A stretch of 6,580 nucleotides of DNA from Woeseia sp. (GCA_003229095.1 QIHS01000350.1:1-6580), one strand, 5' to 3'; counted from the stretch's first letter, positions 1-5,440 are shown. Numbers and translations are program-made. Notes: a model not told the origin generated them from the sequence alone.

Positions 1-991
1 CATTGCGAAAGGCCATGCCGATATGAAACATGACATTGAGCGCGAGCCGTTCGCGCATGGCGTTCGATAAGCGTGGCTCCTGACGACCGGTACGCAGAAA
101 TGCGGGTCGTTGGTGGTAAAAAGCAAGCTGTGCACCAATGAGCAGAATAAGCCAGTTCAGGTACAGCCACACCAGCGTCGTGATCGCAACAGCAAATCCT
201 GCATAGACTTGTTGCGTGCGGGTCGCATACAAGACAAATGTTGTAAATATTGCGCCGGCCGTTGCCCACATGAAACCACCGGCAACGCCACCGACCAGTG
301 CCGAAGTGAATTTCACTTTCGTGTTCGGCACGAACATATAGAGGAACGTAAATACGCCCGATATCAGTACGTAGGGCAACAGCTTTCCGACCACGACGAC
401 GATGGGTCCAAGTGCATCGTTGGCCAGAATATATTGCACAACGGTGTTACTTTGTATTGACGTCAGCATGCCGATCGCCATCATCATCAGCAATGGACCG
501 ACCAACAGTACAACAAGATACTCGGTAAATCGTCGCGCAAAATTTCTTGGTTTCGCCACGTACCAAACATAGTTGAAGCTCTCTTCAATCTTTTTTACAG
601 TTGAGATCGCCGTATAAAGAAAAACGGTGAGGCCAACACCGCCAAGAACAGAGCCCTTGACGTTGTCGACCAGCGTCAGGATTTGAGCGGTAATCTTCTC
701 AGCCTGGTCGCCCAGCGGTTCAAGCACATTGACCAGATAGGGCTCCAGTTCATTGAAAATGCCAAAGCCCTTCAGAATGGCGAAACTGAATGCCAGCAAA
801 GGGACGACCGAGAGCAAGGTCGTGTACACGAGGCTCATTGCTCGCATCGTCAATTGCCCGGAGAAAAAGTCGCGCAACATGGCATAAAGATAGCGCAGGA
901 CGACAGCCAGGAATCTGCCAGGCAGCCCCGCTTTGGTTAGCTGCTTGCCCCAGATAAACTCAAAGAGAAATTTCTGCAGGTTTGCGATCAA
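1..991 (-). CDS. yihY: YihY/BrkB family (UPF0761) inner-membrane protein, 3' end cut by window edge
   Basis: The first 330 codons are present and the reading frame runs open off the left edge. The protein is rich in hydrophobic segments (roughly residues 52-76, 112-130, 157-178, 195-221, 229-255 and 263-292). It carries the family hallmarks: R50-A-M-S-L-x-Y-T-T-L-L-S-V-V-P-L near the N-terminus, the central FVPNTKV (220-226), and YAGFA followed by W275-L-Y-L-N-W and LLIGAQL (283-289). This family was once called 'ribonuclease BN', but that activity belongs to another gene; its true function, possibly transport, is unsettled. The start is taken as TTG at 991 because an in-frame TGA lies two codons upstream and a GGA sits 8 bases before the TTG. 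The next in-frame ATG (residue 38) would still leave the core intact. The tail beyond residue 295 is cytoplasmic-looking and continues outside the window. The gene lies 67 bases downstream of purC on the same strand, so co-transcription is possible. Family assignment is strong; exact start and function are uncertain. Confidence 0.88.
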   Translation of the reverse strand, partial: MIANLQKFLFEFIWGKQLTKAGLPGRFLAVVLRYLYAMLRDFFSGQLTMRAMSLVYTTLLSVVPLLAFSFAILKGFGIFNELEPYLVNVLEPLGDQAEKITAQILTLVDNVKGSVLGGVGLTVFLYTAISTVKKIEESFNYVWYVAKPRNFARRFTEYLVVLLVGPLLMMMAIGMLTSIQSNTVVQYILANDALGPIVVVVGKLLPYVLISGVFTFLYMFVPNTKVKFTSALVGGVAGGFMWATAGAIFTTFVLYATRTQQVYAGFAVAITTLVWLYLNWLILLIGAQLAFYHQRPAFLRTGRQEPRLSNAMRERLALNVMFHIGMAFRN

Positions 992-1020
992 TTGTCAGGT
1001 CCATCGTTCATGTCTCGGGG

Positions 1021-1046
1021 ATTGTACCTCGCTGGCGGGCAGTAAA
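1021..1046 (-). promoter_or_regulatory. Weak promoter candidate for the YihY-family gene
   Basis: On the minus strand TACAAT (1026-1021, five of six matches to the -10 consensus) lies 30 bases before the TTG start at 991. The best -35 candidate is TTTACT (1046-1041), but its spacer is only 14 bases. The gap after purC holds no convincing terminator, so read-through from purC is an equally good explanation for expression. Confidence 0.25.
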
Positions 1047-1058
1047 ACCCGGACTGCG

Positions 1059-1958
1059 TTAGCGTTTTTCGCGAGTCATTATCTCGAGCGCCTCGCGATA
1101 TTTGTCACCGGTGCGTTTGAGGATATCCACGGGCAATGTGGGGCCAGGCGCAGTTTTGTCCCAATCGAGTGTTTCCAGGTAGTCACGTACAAATTGTTTG
1201 TCGAAGCTCGGCGGACTGATGCCGACAGCGTATTGCGCGGATGGCCAGAAACGCGAGGAGTCGGGCGTGAGCATTTCGTCGATAACAAACAGCTGGCCAT
1301 CGTTGTCCAGGCCAAACTCGAATTTGGTGTCCGCGATAATAATGCCGCGCGCGAGTCCGTATGCCGCCGCCCGTTCGTATATGCGAATTGCCGTGTCGCG
1401 TACTTTGATTGCCAGGTTTTCACCAATCAGCGCAACAACGGCGTCAAAACTGATATTTTCATCATGATCCCCGGCTGCGGCCTTGCTGGCGGGCGTAAAG
1501 ATGGTCGCGGGAAGCCTGGACGCCTGCTGCAGCCCGTCCGGCAGTTGAATCCCGCATATGGCACCCGTTGACTGGTAGTCGTTCCAGCCCGACCCGATCA
1601 GGTATCCACGCACAACGGCTTCAATCGGTAACGGCTTTAGGCGACGCACCACCATGGATCTGCTGGCCAGCGCAGCGGCGACCTGCGGATTATTGATAAT
1701 TGATGCGAGTGGTTTATCCGTCAGGTGGTTCGGTATCAGATCCTCCATCATGCGGAACCAGAAATTGGAAAGTTCGGTGAGAACCTGTCCTTTGCCAGGA
1801 ACCGGATCCGGCATGACGACGTCGTAAGCAGACAGGCGATCGGTCGTCACGATCAGCAAGTGCTCATCGTCGACACTATAGATATCGCGGACTTTGCCGC
1901 GCGCAATACGCGTTAGTCCCGGCACATCGGATTCGAATAACGCGGGTGACTCAGTCAT
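1059..1958 (-). CDS. purC: Phosphoribosylaminoimidazole-succinocarboxamide (SAICAR) synthase
   Basis: This cytoplasmic enzyme of de novo purine synthesis joins aspartate to CAIR using ATP, giving SAICAR. The 299-residue protein is the long form, like yeast Ade1, rather than the roughly 237-residue Escherichia coli form. Visible motifs include the N-terminal ATP-binding GKVRDIY (21-27), TTDRLSAYDVVM (38-49), the first family signature around LPIEAVVRGYLIGSGW (110-125), FTPASKAAAGDHDENIS (154-170), the second signature IIADTKFEFG (207-216) and DEMLTPDSSRFW (227-238). FTPASKA has Ala-Ser where many relatives have Ser-Thr or Ala-Thr. The ATG at 1958 begins MTESPALFESDVPGLTRIARGKVRD, which fits the long-form family start; the upstream AGG seven bases away is a modest ribosome site. 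The gene is transcribed divergently from djlA and is followed by the YihY-family gene. Plus-strand open frames across it are shadows. Confidence 0.97.
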   Translation of the reverse strand: MTESPALFESDVPGLTRIARGKVRDIYSVDDEHLLIVTTDRLSAYDVVMPDPVPGKGQVLTELSNFWFRMMEDLIPNHLTDKPLASIINNPQVAAALASRSMVVRRLKPLPIEAVVRGYLIGSGWNDYQSTGAICGIQLPDGLQQASRLPATIFTPASKAAAGDHDENISFDAVVALIGENLAIKVRDTAIRIYERAAAYGLARGIIIADTKFEFGLDNDGQLFVIDEMLTPDSSRFWPSAQYAVGISPPSFDKQFVRDYLETLDWDKTAPGPTLPVDILKRTGDKYREALEIMTREKR

Positions 1959-1988
1959 GCACGGGCCTGTAACTGCTTTGGCCGCTGA

Positions 1989-2009
1989 TGATGGCGTCTC
2001 GCGCCATTA
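1989..2009. repeat. Inverted repeat (hairpin or operator) in the purC-djlA divergent region
   Basis: ATGGCG (1991-1996) and CGCCAT (2002-2007) form a perfect six-base inverted repeat around TCTCG. One G-T and one T-A pair extend it on the plus strand. It lies about 33 bases before the purC start, inside the likely purC leader. No run of T follows on either strand, so it does not look like a terminator. An operator or leader hairpin is possible. It does not resemble the E. coli PurR box. Confidence 0.45.
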
Positions 2010-2010
2010 G

Positions 2011-2040
2011 TGGCAAGTTGTGGCAAGTCGTGGCCAATGT
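2011..2040. repeat. Three tandem 10-base repeats, TGGCAAGTTG-like
   Basis: Three consecutive decamers read TGGCAAGTTG, TGGCAAGTCG and TGGCCAATGT. The first two differ at one position, and the third keeps TGGC and a following AA/AT. The 10-base period is close to one helical turn, so repeated protein contacts would fall on one DNA face. The repeat lies next to the inverted repeat at 1989-2009, between the purC and djlA starts. Function is unknown. Confidence 0.5.
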
Positions 2041-2045
2041 GCAGA

Positions 2046-2075
2046 TTGGGAATCGGCCGCGCCTGCAGTTAGCAT
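2046..2075 (+). promoter_or_regulatory. Weak candidate djlA promoter
   Basis: TTGGGA (2046-2051) and TAGCAT (2070-2075) each match four of six consensus bases, with an 18-base spacer. Transcription would start near 2082, giving a leader of about 55 bases to the djlA ATG. It overlaps the purC promoter candidate on the other strand. Evidence is only hexamer similarity. Confidence 0.22.
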
Positions 2076-2097
2076 TGCCGTATGCACCGACTGTCAA
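2069..2097 (-). promoter_or_regulatory. Candidate purC promoter with a perfect TTGACA -35
   Basis: The minus strand carries TTGACA at 2097-2092. The matching -10 is poor: TGCTAA at 17 bases, with no better hexamer at 15-19 bases. If used, it gives a leader of about 100 bases that contains the tandem and inverted repeats. A weak -10 would suit an activated promoter, but the TTGACA may be chance. Confidence 0.3.
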
Positions 2098-2137
2098 TCA
2101 CGCCCGCCCGTTACCAGCACCTGACAGGCCAGACTGC

Positions 2138-2941
2138 ATGAGCTATTGGGGCAAGGTCGTCGGCGTCCTGGCGGGTCTGGCAAGCGGTCGACCCCTGCTG
2201 GCGCTTGTTGGGCTGATTCTGGGTCATCAATTCGATCGTGGCTTTGCGGGACGCTTCAGGAAATTCGGCCCGGATTCTTCAAGTGGTCGGCTTGAGCAGC
2301 TTTCAGCGCAATTCGTGCAGGCCTTGTTCCAGACCATGGGGCATCTCGCAAAATCCGATGGCTGGGTATCCGAAGATGAAATTCGGGCCGCGCGCGCGAT
2401 GATGCACCGACTCGGACTGGGGCCGGTCGAGGTGCGACAGGCCATTGTCTGGTTCGAGGCGGGCAAGACATCGTCGTTTGCACTCGAGTCAATGCTGCGA
2501 CAATTGCGCGCCGAAAGTGCCACAAGAAGCGAAATGCGAAGCCTGTTTCTACAGCTGTTGATGGAGGTCTCTCTGGCGAAGCCGGTCCTGCACCAAAAGG
2601 AGCGCGCGATGTTATGGACGATCTGTACCGAGCTTGGGATTGGCCGTGTGGAATTTGCGCAACTGGAGGCCATGTTGCGGGCACAACGCGGTTTTCGGCG
2701 CTCGGCAGCCGGCGATGTGGATGCTCGTCGTGTGAGTGAGGCATACATAACGCTCGGTGTGGACAAGTCTTCGACGAACGACGAAATCAAAAAGTCTTAC
2801 CGTCGTCTGATGAACAAAAATCATCCGGACAAGCTGTCCGGCAGCAACCCTGATGAGGCCGCCGTCAACGAAGCAGAAAGGCGCACTAAAGAGGTTCGTG
2901 GTGCTTATGAAATGTTAAAGACACGGCGTCACATTCGTTAG
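2138..2941 (+). CDS. djlA: DjlA-type membrane-anchored J-domain co-chaperone
   Basis: DjlA is a type III inner-membrane protein whose cytoplasmic J-domain stimulates the ATPase of DnaK; in E. coli it affects capsule signalling through Rcs. The 267-residue protein has a short N-terminus MSYWGKVVGV, one membrane segment (about 6-30) rich in glycine ending GHQFDRGF, a TerB-like helical domain (about 50-185), a short linker, and a C-terminal J-domain (about 200-265) with HPD at 229-231 and LGVDKSSTNDEIKKSYRRLM ahead of it. The open frame extends 50 codons further upstream, but ATG 2138 is chosen because MSYWGK aligns with E. coli MQYWGK and the upstream residues are proline/arginine-rich junk. 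AGG lies nine bases before it. The second TerB acidic segment, FADGSLHPNE in E. coli as I recall it, reads SLAKPVLHQKE here (145-155), losing Asp-Gly. The linker before the J-domain is shorter and lacks the Gly/Gln-rich stretch of E. coli. Divergent from purC; rpe follows 96 bases downstream. Confidence 0.95.
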   Translation: MSYWGKVVGVLAGLASGRPLLALVGLILGHQFDRGFAGRFRKFGPDSSSGRLEQLSAQFVQALFQTMGHLAKSDGWVSEDEIRAARAMMHRLGLGPVEVRQAIVWFEAGKTSSFALESMLRQLRAESATRSEMRSLFLQLLMEVSLAKPVLHQKERAMLWTICTELGIGRVEFAQLEAMLRAQRGFRRSAAGDVDARRVSEAYITLGVDKSSTNDEIKKSYRRLMNKNHPDKLSGSNPDEAAVNEAERRTKEVRGAYEMLKTRRHIR

Positions 2942-2951
2942 CGCCATCGTG

Positions 2952-2983
2952 ATTGCGATTACGATCGCTATGGTCATCGCAAT
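2952..2983. repeat. Inverted repeat ATTGCGAT / ATCGCAAT upstream of rpe
   Basis: ATTGCGAT (2952-2959) and ATCGCAAT (2976-2983) are perfect complements separated by 16 bases. A further ATCGC (2964-2968) lets the left arm form an alternative short hairpin. The repeat lies just after the djlA stop and ends five bases before the TG of the rpe -10 candidate, so it could be an operator over the -35 zone. No T-run follows, which argues against an intrinsic djlA terminator. Confidence 0.45.
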
Positions 2984-2987
2984 AAGC

Positions 2988-2996
2988 TGTTAAAAT
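2988..2996 (+). promoter_or_regulatory. Extended -10 promoter candidate for rpe
   Basis: TGTTAAAAT has the extended -10 form TGnTAAAAT, with five of six matches in the hexamer. No good -35 lies 16-18 bases upstream, which extended -10 promoters tolerate. Transcription would begin near 3003, giving a leader of about 35 bases with a clear ribosome site. Confidence 0.5.
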
Positions 2997-3037
2997 CGAC
3001 GCCCTAACCAATCAAAACTCATCTCAAGGACCGCCCA

Positions 3038-3706
3038 GTGGAACGACTGATCGCACCGTCTATCCTGTCCGCCGATTTTGCCCGTTTAGGCGAGGATGTC
3101 TCCGCCGTTCTTGATGCGGGTGCCGATATCGTGCATTTCGACGTCATGGATAATCATTTTGTGCCTAACCTGACCATCGGTCCGATGATTTGCGAAGCGT
3201 TGCGTAACTATGGCATTGAGGCACCGATCGACGTACACCTGATGGTCGATCCTGTTGATCGAATAATTCCGGATTTTGCCAAAGCGGGCGCGGACTACAT
3301 CACCTTTCACCCGGAAGCCAGCACACACGTTCACCGCACGCTTGGCCTGATTCACGATGAAGGCTGCAAAGCGGGCCTCGCCTTCAATCCGGCGACACCG
3401 CTGACCTGGCTGGAGCACGTCATCGAAGACCTGGACATGGTCCTGATCATGTCTGTGAATCCCGGCTTCGGGGGACAGAGCTTCATCGAGTCATCGCTGG
3501 ACAAGCTCAGGCAGGCACGCGCCATGATTGACGACAGCGGGCGGGATATCCGGCTGGAAATCGATGGTGGGGTCAAGACCGGCAATATTGGCGAGATCGC
3601 CGCAGCGGGCGCAGATACTTTCGTCGCTGGATCAGCGATATTTGGCAGCGACAACTACGCTGCCACGATCGCGCACATGAAAGCGGAAATCTCCGCGAAC
3701 TGTTGA
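3038..3706 (+). CDS. rpe: Ribulose-phosphate 3-epimerase
   Basis: Rpe interconverts D-ribulose 5-phosphate and D-xylulose 5-phosphate in the non-oxidative pentose phosphate pathway, in the cytoplasm. The 222-residue length is normal. The TIM-barrel motifs are all present: APSILSADFARLGED (6-20) with S8, HFDVMDNHFVPNLTIGP (33-49) with metal ligand H33 and catalytic/metal D35, DVHLMV (65-70) with H67, MSVNPGFGGQ (138-147) of the phosphate region, LEIDGGVK (173-180) with the second catalytic D176, and FVAGSAIF (195-202). The start is GTG at 3038, supported by AAGGA seven bases upstream and by an N-terminus close to E. coli MKQYLIAPSIL. It likely has its own promoter after djlA. It converges with the crp-like gene, whose stop is 10 bases beyond the rpe stop. 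In many gammaproteobacteria rpe lies near gph and trpE; those are not present here. Very sure of the function. Confidence 0.98.
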   Translation: MERLIAPSILSADFARLGEDVSAVLDAGADIVHFDVMDNHFVPNLTIGPMICEALRNYGIEAPIDVHLMVDPVDRIIPDFAKAGADYITFHPEASTHVHRTLGLIHDEGCKAGLAFNPATPLTWLEHVIEDLDMVLIMSVNPGFGGQSFIESSLDKLRQARAMIDDSGRDIRLEIDGGVKTGNIGEIAAAGADTFVAGSAIFGSDNYAATIAHMKAEISANC

Positions 3707-3716
3707 AATATACGGG

Positions 3717-4370
3717 CTAGAACTTGCGGTTTGGTCTCGCGCCAAAGACGACAATGGTCTTGCCGCTGGCAGACACCAGGCCCTGCTCTTCCAGAACTTT
3801 CAGGACGCGTCCAGCCATTTCGCGAGAACAACCGACCAGCCGACTCAGCTCCTGTCGGCTGACCTTGATCTGCATGCCATCCGGGTGGGTCATCGCATCG
3901 GGTTCGTTGCACAGGTCCATGATTGCGTGAGCAACGCGACCGGTGACATCGACAAAAGCCAGATCGCCAAGTTTACGGTTGGTTTTATCGAGGCGGGTTG
4001 CCAGCTGGGTGGCCAGTTCGAACACCAGTCCCGGGCTTTCGCTGGCAATCTGGCGGAAACGAGGGTAGGTCATTTCAGCGATCTCGCACTCGGTGCGGGT
4101 GCGTACCCAGGCACTGCGGGTCGGTTGCTCGTAGAAAAGGCCCATTTCGCCGAAGAACTGACCCTTGTTCAAGTAGGCCAGCACCATCTCGTTGCCATCT
4201 TCGTCCTCGATCATGACCTCAACGGAGCCATCGACGATGTAGTACAGAACATCGGGCAAGTCGCCCGCGTGAATCATGACGGTCTTGGAAGGAATCGTGC
4301 GTACGCGGCAGTAGCTCAAAAACCGATTGATGGCCGGAACGTCACTAATATTCTTCGCAGTTGTTTGCAT
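3717..4370 (-). CDS. crp: Crp/Vfr/Clp-type transcription regulator
   Basis: A 217-residue dimeric regulator of the Crp-Fnr family. The N-terminal cyclic-nucleotide domain (about 15-125) includes DGSVEVMIEDEDGNEM (47-62), GQFFGEMGLF (70-79) and the phosphate-binding TRSAWVRTRTECEIAEM (84-100). A long dimer helix (about 112-138) leads to KLGDLAFVDVTGRVA. The C-terminal winged helix holds SRQELSRLVGCSREMAGRVLKVLEEQGLV (171-199), with DNA-contact residues R183, E184 and R188 as in E. coli R180, E181 and R185. cAMP contacts E75, R85, S86 and T130 (E. coli E72, R82, S83, T127) are kept, but the S128 position is N131. The recognition helix SREMAGR matches Xanthomonas Clp, which answers c-di-GMP, while the RSAW segment looks like Vfr; the ligand is therefore open. 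Five residues (PNRKF) extend past the usual GTR/GAR end. GAGGG seven bases before ATG 4370 supports the start. It lies downstream of coq7 on the same strand. Confidence 0.93.
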   Translation of the reverse strand: MQTTAKNISDVPAINRFLSYCRVRTIPSKTVMIHAGDLPDVLYYIVDGSVEVMIEDEDGNEMVLAYLNKGQFFGEMGLFYEQPTRSAWVRTRTECEIAEMTYPRFRQIASESPGLVFELATQLATRLDKTNRKLGDLAFVDVTGRVAHAIMDLCNEPDAMTHPDGMQIKVSRQELSRLVGCSREMAGRVLKVLEEQGLVSASGKTIVVFGARPNRKF

Positions 4371-4387
4371 CTGGTAGCCCTCGACGA

Positions 4388-4506
4388 ATATTCAGACCGC
4401 TTCGAACAACAAAGCCAAGTCCGTAGTTTCCCTTGAAATATCGCTCAAATGCGACCCGCCGGAATTATATGGAATCAGGCTTTGCGACACCAGCTATATT
4501 CAGACC
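4388..4506. repeat. Pair of 11-base direct repeats, ATATTCAGACC
   Basis: Exact copies occur at 4388-4398, just upstream of the crp ribosome site, and at 4496-4506, across the coq7 stop codon; their starts are 108 bases apart. They bracket the crp promoter candidate. The sequence between is not a recognisable mobile element. They may be a regulator-binding pair, an old duplication, or chance. Confidence 0.45.
4464..4493 (-). promoter_or_regulatory. Candidate crp promoter with perfect TATAAT
   Basis: The minus strand reads TATAAT at 4469-4464 in the gap between coq7 and crp. The -35 zone is weak: CTGGTG at 18 bases or TGGTGT at 17. Transcription would start near 4457, giving a leader of about 87 bases. 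A short inverted repeat TCGC-N6-GCGA (4441-4454) lies just past the predicted start, where a repressor could sit. No TGTGA-N6-TCACA Crp site is visible. Confidence 0.45.
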
Positions 4507-5144
4507 CGGTAGGCCAGGCTCGTCATTACCCGGGCAACGGATTGCATCAACTTTTGCACTGGCTGCGGTAGTGGTGCCGCGCCTGCCGCATTTGCGTTCG
4601 CGCCGTGCTGTTCCTCTTCGTCCCGCATTCGGGCGACAATCGCGCGGCTGCGCAGATCATCCAGCGGTAGTCGGTCGAGATGACCGGTCAGGTGGGCCGC
4701 GACCTGCCGCTCGGTTTCTTCGATAAATCCGAGCGACCACTTGTCTCCAACGACCCCACTGGCCATGCCCATTGCGAATGCACCGCCGTACCAGAGTGGT
4801 CGCAATGCGCTCGGGCCGGAACCCAGTTCATCGAGGCGTTGCTCGCACCAGGCAAGATGATCCAATTCTTCTTCGGCTGCGTGGGTCATTTGTGCTTCGA
4901 TCGAGGGGTCTCGTGCCATGGCAGCGTGGCCCTGGTAAAGGCCCTGCGCTGCGACCTCGCCGGCATGGTTGACTCGCATCAGCCCCGCAGCATGCGACTT
5001 TTCCTGCTCTGTCAACTCCGTTTCTTCAATATCCGCAGCCGGGTTCGCGCGCACTATTCGGGCGGGTGCGGAGTTAACGGTGCGCAATGCGTGGTCAATG
5101 CCAGCCAGAATGCGGTCTATCCGTGTCAAATGTCGCTCTTCCAT
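4500..5144 (-). CDS. coq7: Ubiquinone biosynthesis hydroxylase Coq7 (DMQ monooxygenase)
   Basis: Coq7 hydroxylates demethoxyubiquinone at ring carbon 6, the penultimate oxygen-dependent step of ubiquinone synthesis, at the inner membrane surface. The 214-residue protein has the ferritin-like di-iron pattern: E63 in RVNHAGEVAAQGLYQG (57-72), E93 and H96 in AAEEELDHLAWCEQR (89-103), E145 in GFIEETERQV (139-148), and E177 and H180 in MRDEEEQH (173-180). The order matches Pseudomonas Coq7, including the LGSGPSALRPLWYGGAF segment and the C-terminal YRV. The open frame continues 58 codons upstream to a TTG at 5318, but ATG 5144 is chosen because MEERHLTRIDRILAGIDHALRTV aligns with the usual N-terminus. 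No Shine-Dalgarno sequence precedes this ATG, and TATAAT ends seven bases before it, so the message may be leaderless. It is divergent from rplM and may read into crp. E. coli uses the flavoprotein UbiF for this step, so coq7 points to lineages such as Pseudomonas or Xanthomonas. Confidence 0.96.
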   Translation of the reverse strand: MEERHLTRIDRILAGIDHALRTVNSAPARIVRANPAADIEETELTEQEKSHAAGLMRVNHAGEVAAQGLYQGHAAMARDPSIEAQMTHAAEEELDHLAWCEQRLDELGSGPSALRPLWYGGAFAMGMASGVVGDKWSLGFIEETERQVAAHLTGHLDRLPLDDLRSRAIVARMRDEEEQHGANANAAGAAPLPQPVQKLMQSVARVMTSLAYRV

Positions 5145-5151
5145 TGGCGGA

Positions 5152-5157
5152 ATTATA
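5152..5157 (-). promoter_or_regulatory. TATAAT -10 candidate abutting the coq7 start
   Basis: A perfect TATAAT reads on the minus strand at 5157-5152, only seven bases before ATG 5144. Normal spacing would place the transcription start on or next to the ATG. No -35 hexamer with more than three matches lies 15-20 bases upstream, so it could be fortuitous. An alternative -10 is CATAAT (5250-5245), which would give a leader of about 95 bases. Confidence 0.4.
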
Positions 5158-5233
5158 GCCGTGAATGGAAACGCCGCGATGAATTTCGCCCCTGGCCCAA
5201 AATCGCGCTGTTTCTTTCCTCGTAAGTGTTTGA

Positions 5234-5260
5234 TAATTCGGTTTATTATGATTCGAATTA
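5234..5260. repeat. Inverted repeat TAATTCG-N13-CGAATTA
   Basis: Perfect 7-base arms (5234-5240 and 5254-5260) flank an AT-rich centre, total 27 bases. It overlaps the alternative coq7 -10 (CATAAT) and lies 37 bases upstream of the rplM -35 candidate. The size and position suit a dimeric regulator between divergent genes. The arms do not match a site I can name. Confidence 0.45.
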
Positions 5261-5296
5261 GCAGGCCAAAAAATCCATGAAAAAGACCGCGATGGT

Positions 5297-5325
5297 TTGC
5301 AATGCGCCAGCCTGTCAAGTAGAAT
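5297..5325 (+). promoter_or_regulatory. Promoter of the rplM-rpsI operon
   Basis: TTGCAA (5297-5302, four of six matches) and TAGAAT (5320-5325, five of six) are separated by 17 bases. A GC-rich stretch (CGCGCC) follows, as in many growth-rate-controlled ribosomal promoters. Transcription would begin near 5332, giving a leader of about 126 bases. Confidence 0.55.
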
Positions 5326-5422
5326 TTCGCGCCTTTCGCCGGGCCTCAATGCGACATGCTAAGCAACATGACTAACGGCTGCGGGCGGCGATCACTAAAT
5401 TTAAAAGTGCGCTGAATATCTT

Positions 5423-5440
5423 GGAGCCTGACCACGCTCC
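5423..5440 (+). promoter_or_regulatory. Stem-loop in the rplM leader, possible L13 autoregulatory site
   Basis: GGAGC (5423-5427) and GCTCC (5436-5440) pair around the 8-base loop CTGACCAC, just 17 bases before the rplM ATG. The flanking TTGG and CCAA could extend the stem with a bulge. The E. coli rplM-rpsI operon is repressed by L13 acting at its own leader. That this hairpin serves the same role is inference from position. Confidence 0.4.

Noticed and set aside
933..1571. Plus-strand open frame of 212 codons
   Set aside because: It lies antisense to the purC coding sequence and its C-terminal motifs; the protein has no recognisable domain and purC is certain.
1988..2137. 50-residue N-terminal extension of DjlA
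   Set aside because: The DjlA N-terminus is a short periplasmic tail before the membrane segment; MSYWGK at 2138 fits it, and the extension covers promoter repeats.
2227..2790. Minus-strand open frames opposite djlA
   Set aside because: Low-complexity Ser/Arg/Pro-rich shadow proteins without a ribosome site; DjlA domains are clear on the plus strand.
3707..3716. Search for a terminator between convergent rpe and crp
   Set aside because: The gap is only 10 bases and I see no hairpin plus T-run in it or right next to it, so none is called.
3885..4436. Plus-strand open frame of 183 codons opposite the crp-like gene
   Set aside because: Shadow of a confidently identified gene on the other strand; no family features of its own.
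4680..5225. Plus-strand open frame of 181 codons opposite coq7
   Set aside because: Antisense shadow; the coq7 frame has all six di-iron ligands.
5145..5318. N-terminal extension of Coq7 from a TTG at 5318, with a hydrophobic stretch
   Set aside because: Homologues begin at the ATG at 5144; the extension overlaps the AT-rich divergent promoter region, and its TTG has no clear ribosome site.
5356..5415. 19-codon ATG frame in the rplM leader as a possible leader peptide
   Set aside because: No Shine-Dalgarno sequence, no codon pattern suggesting attenuation, and known rplM control works through L13 binding.
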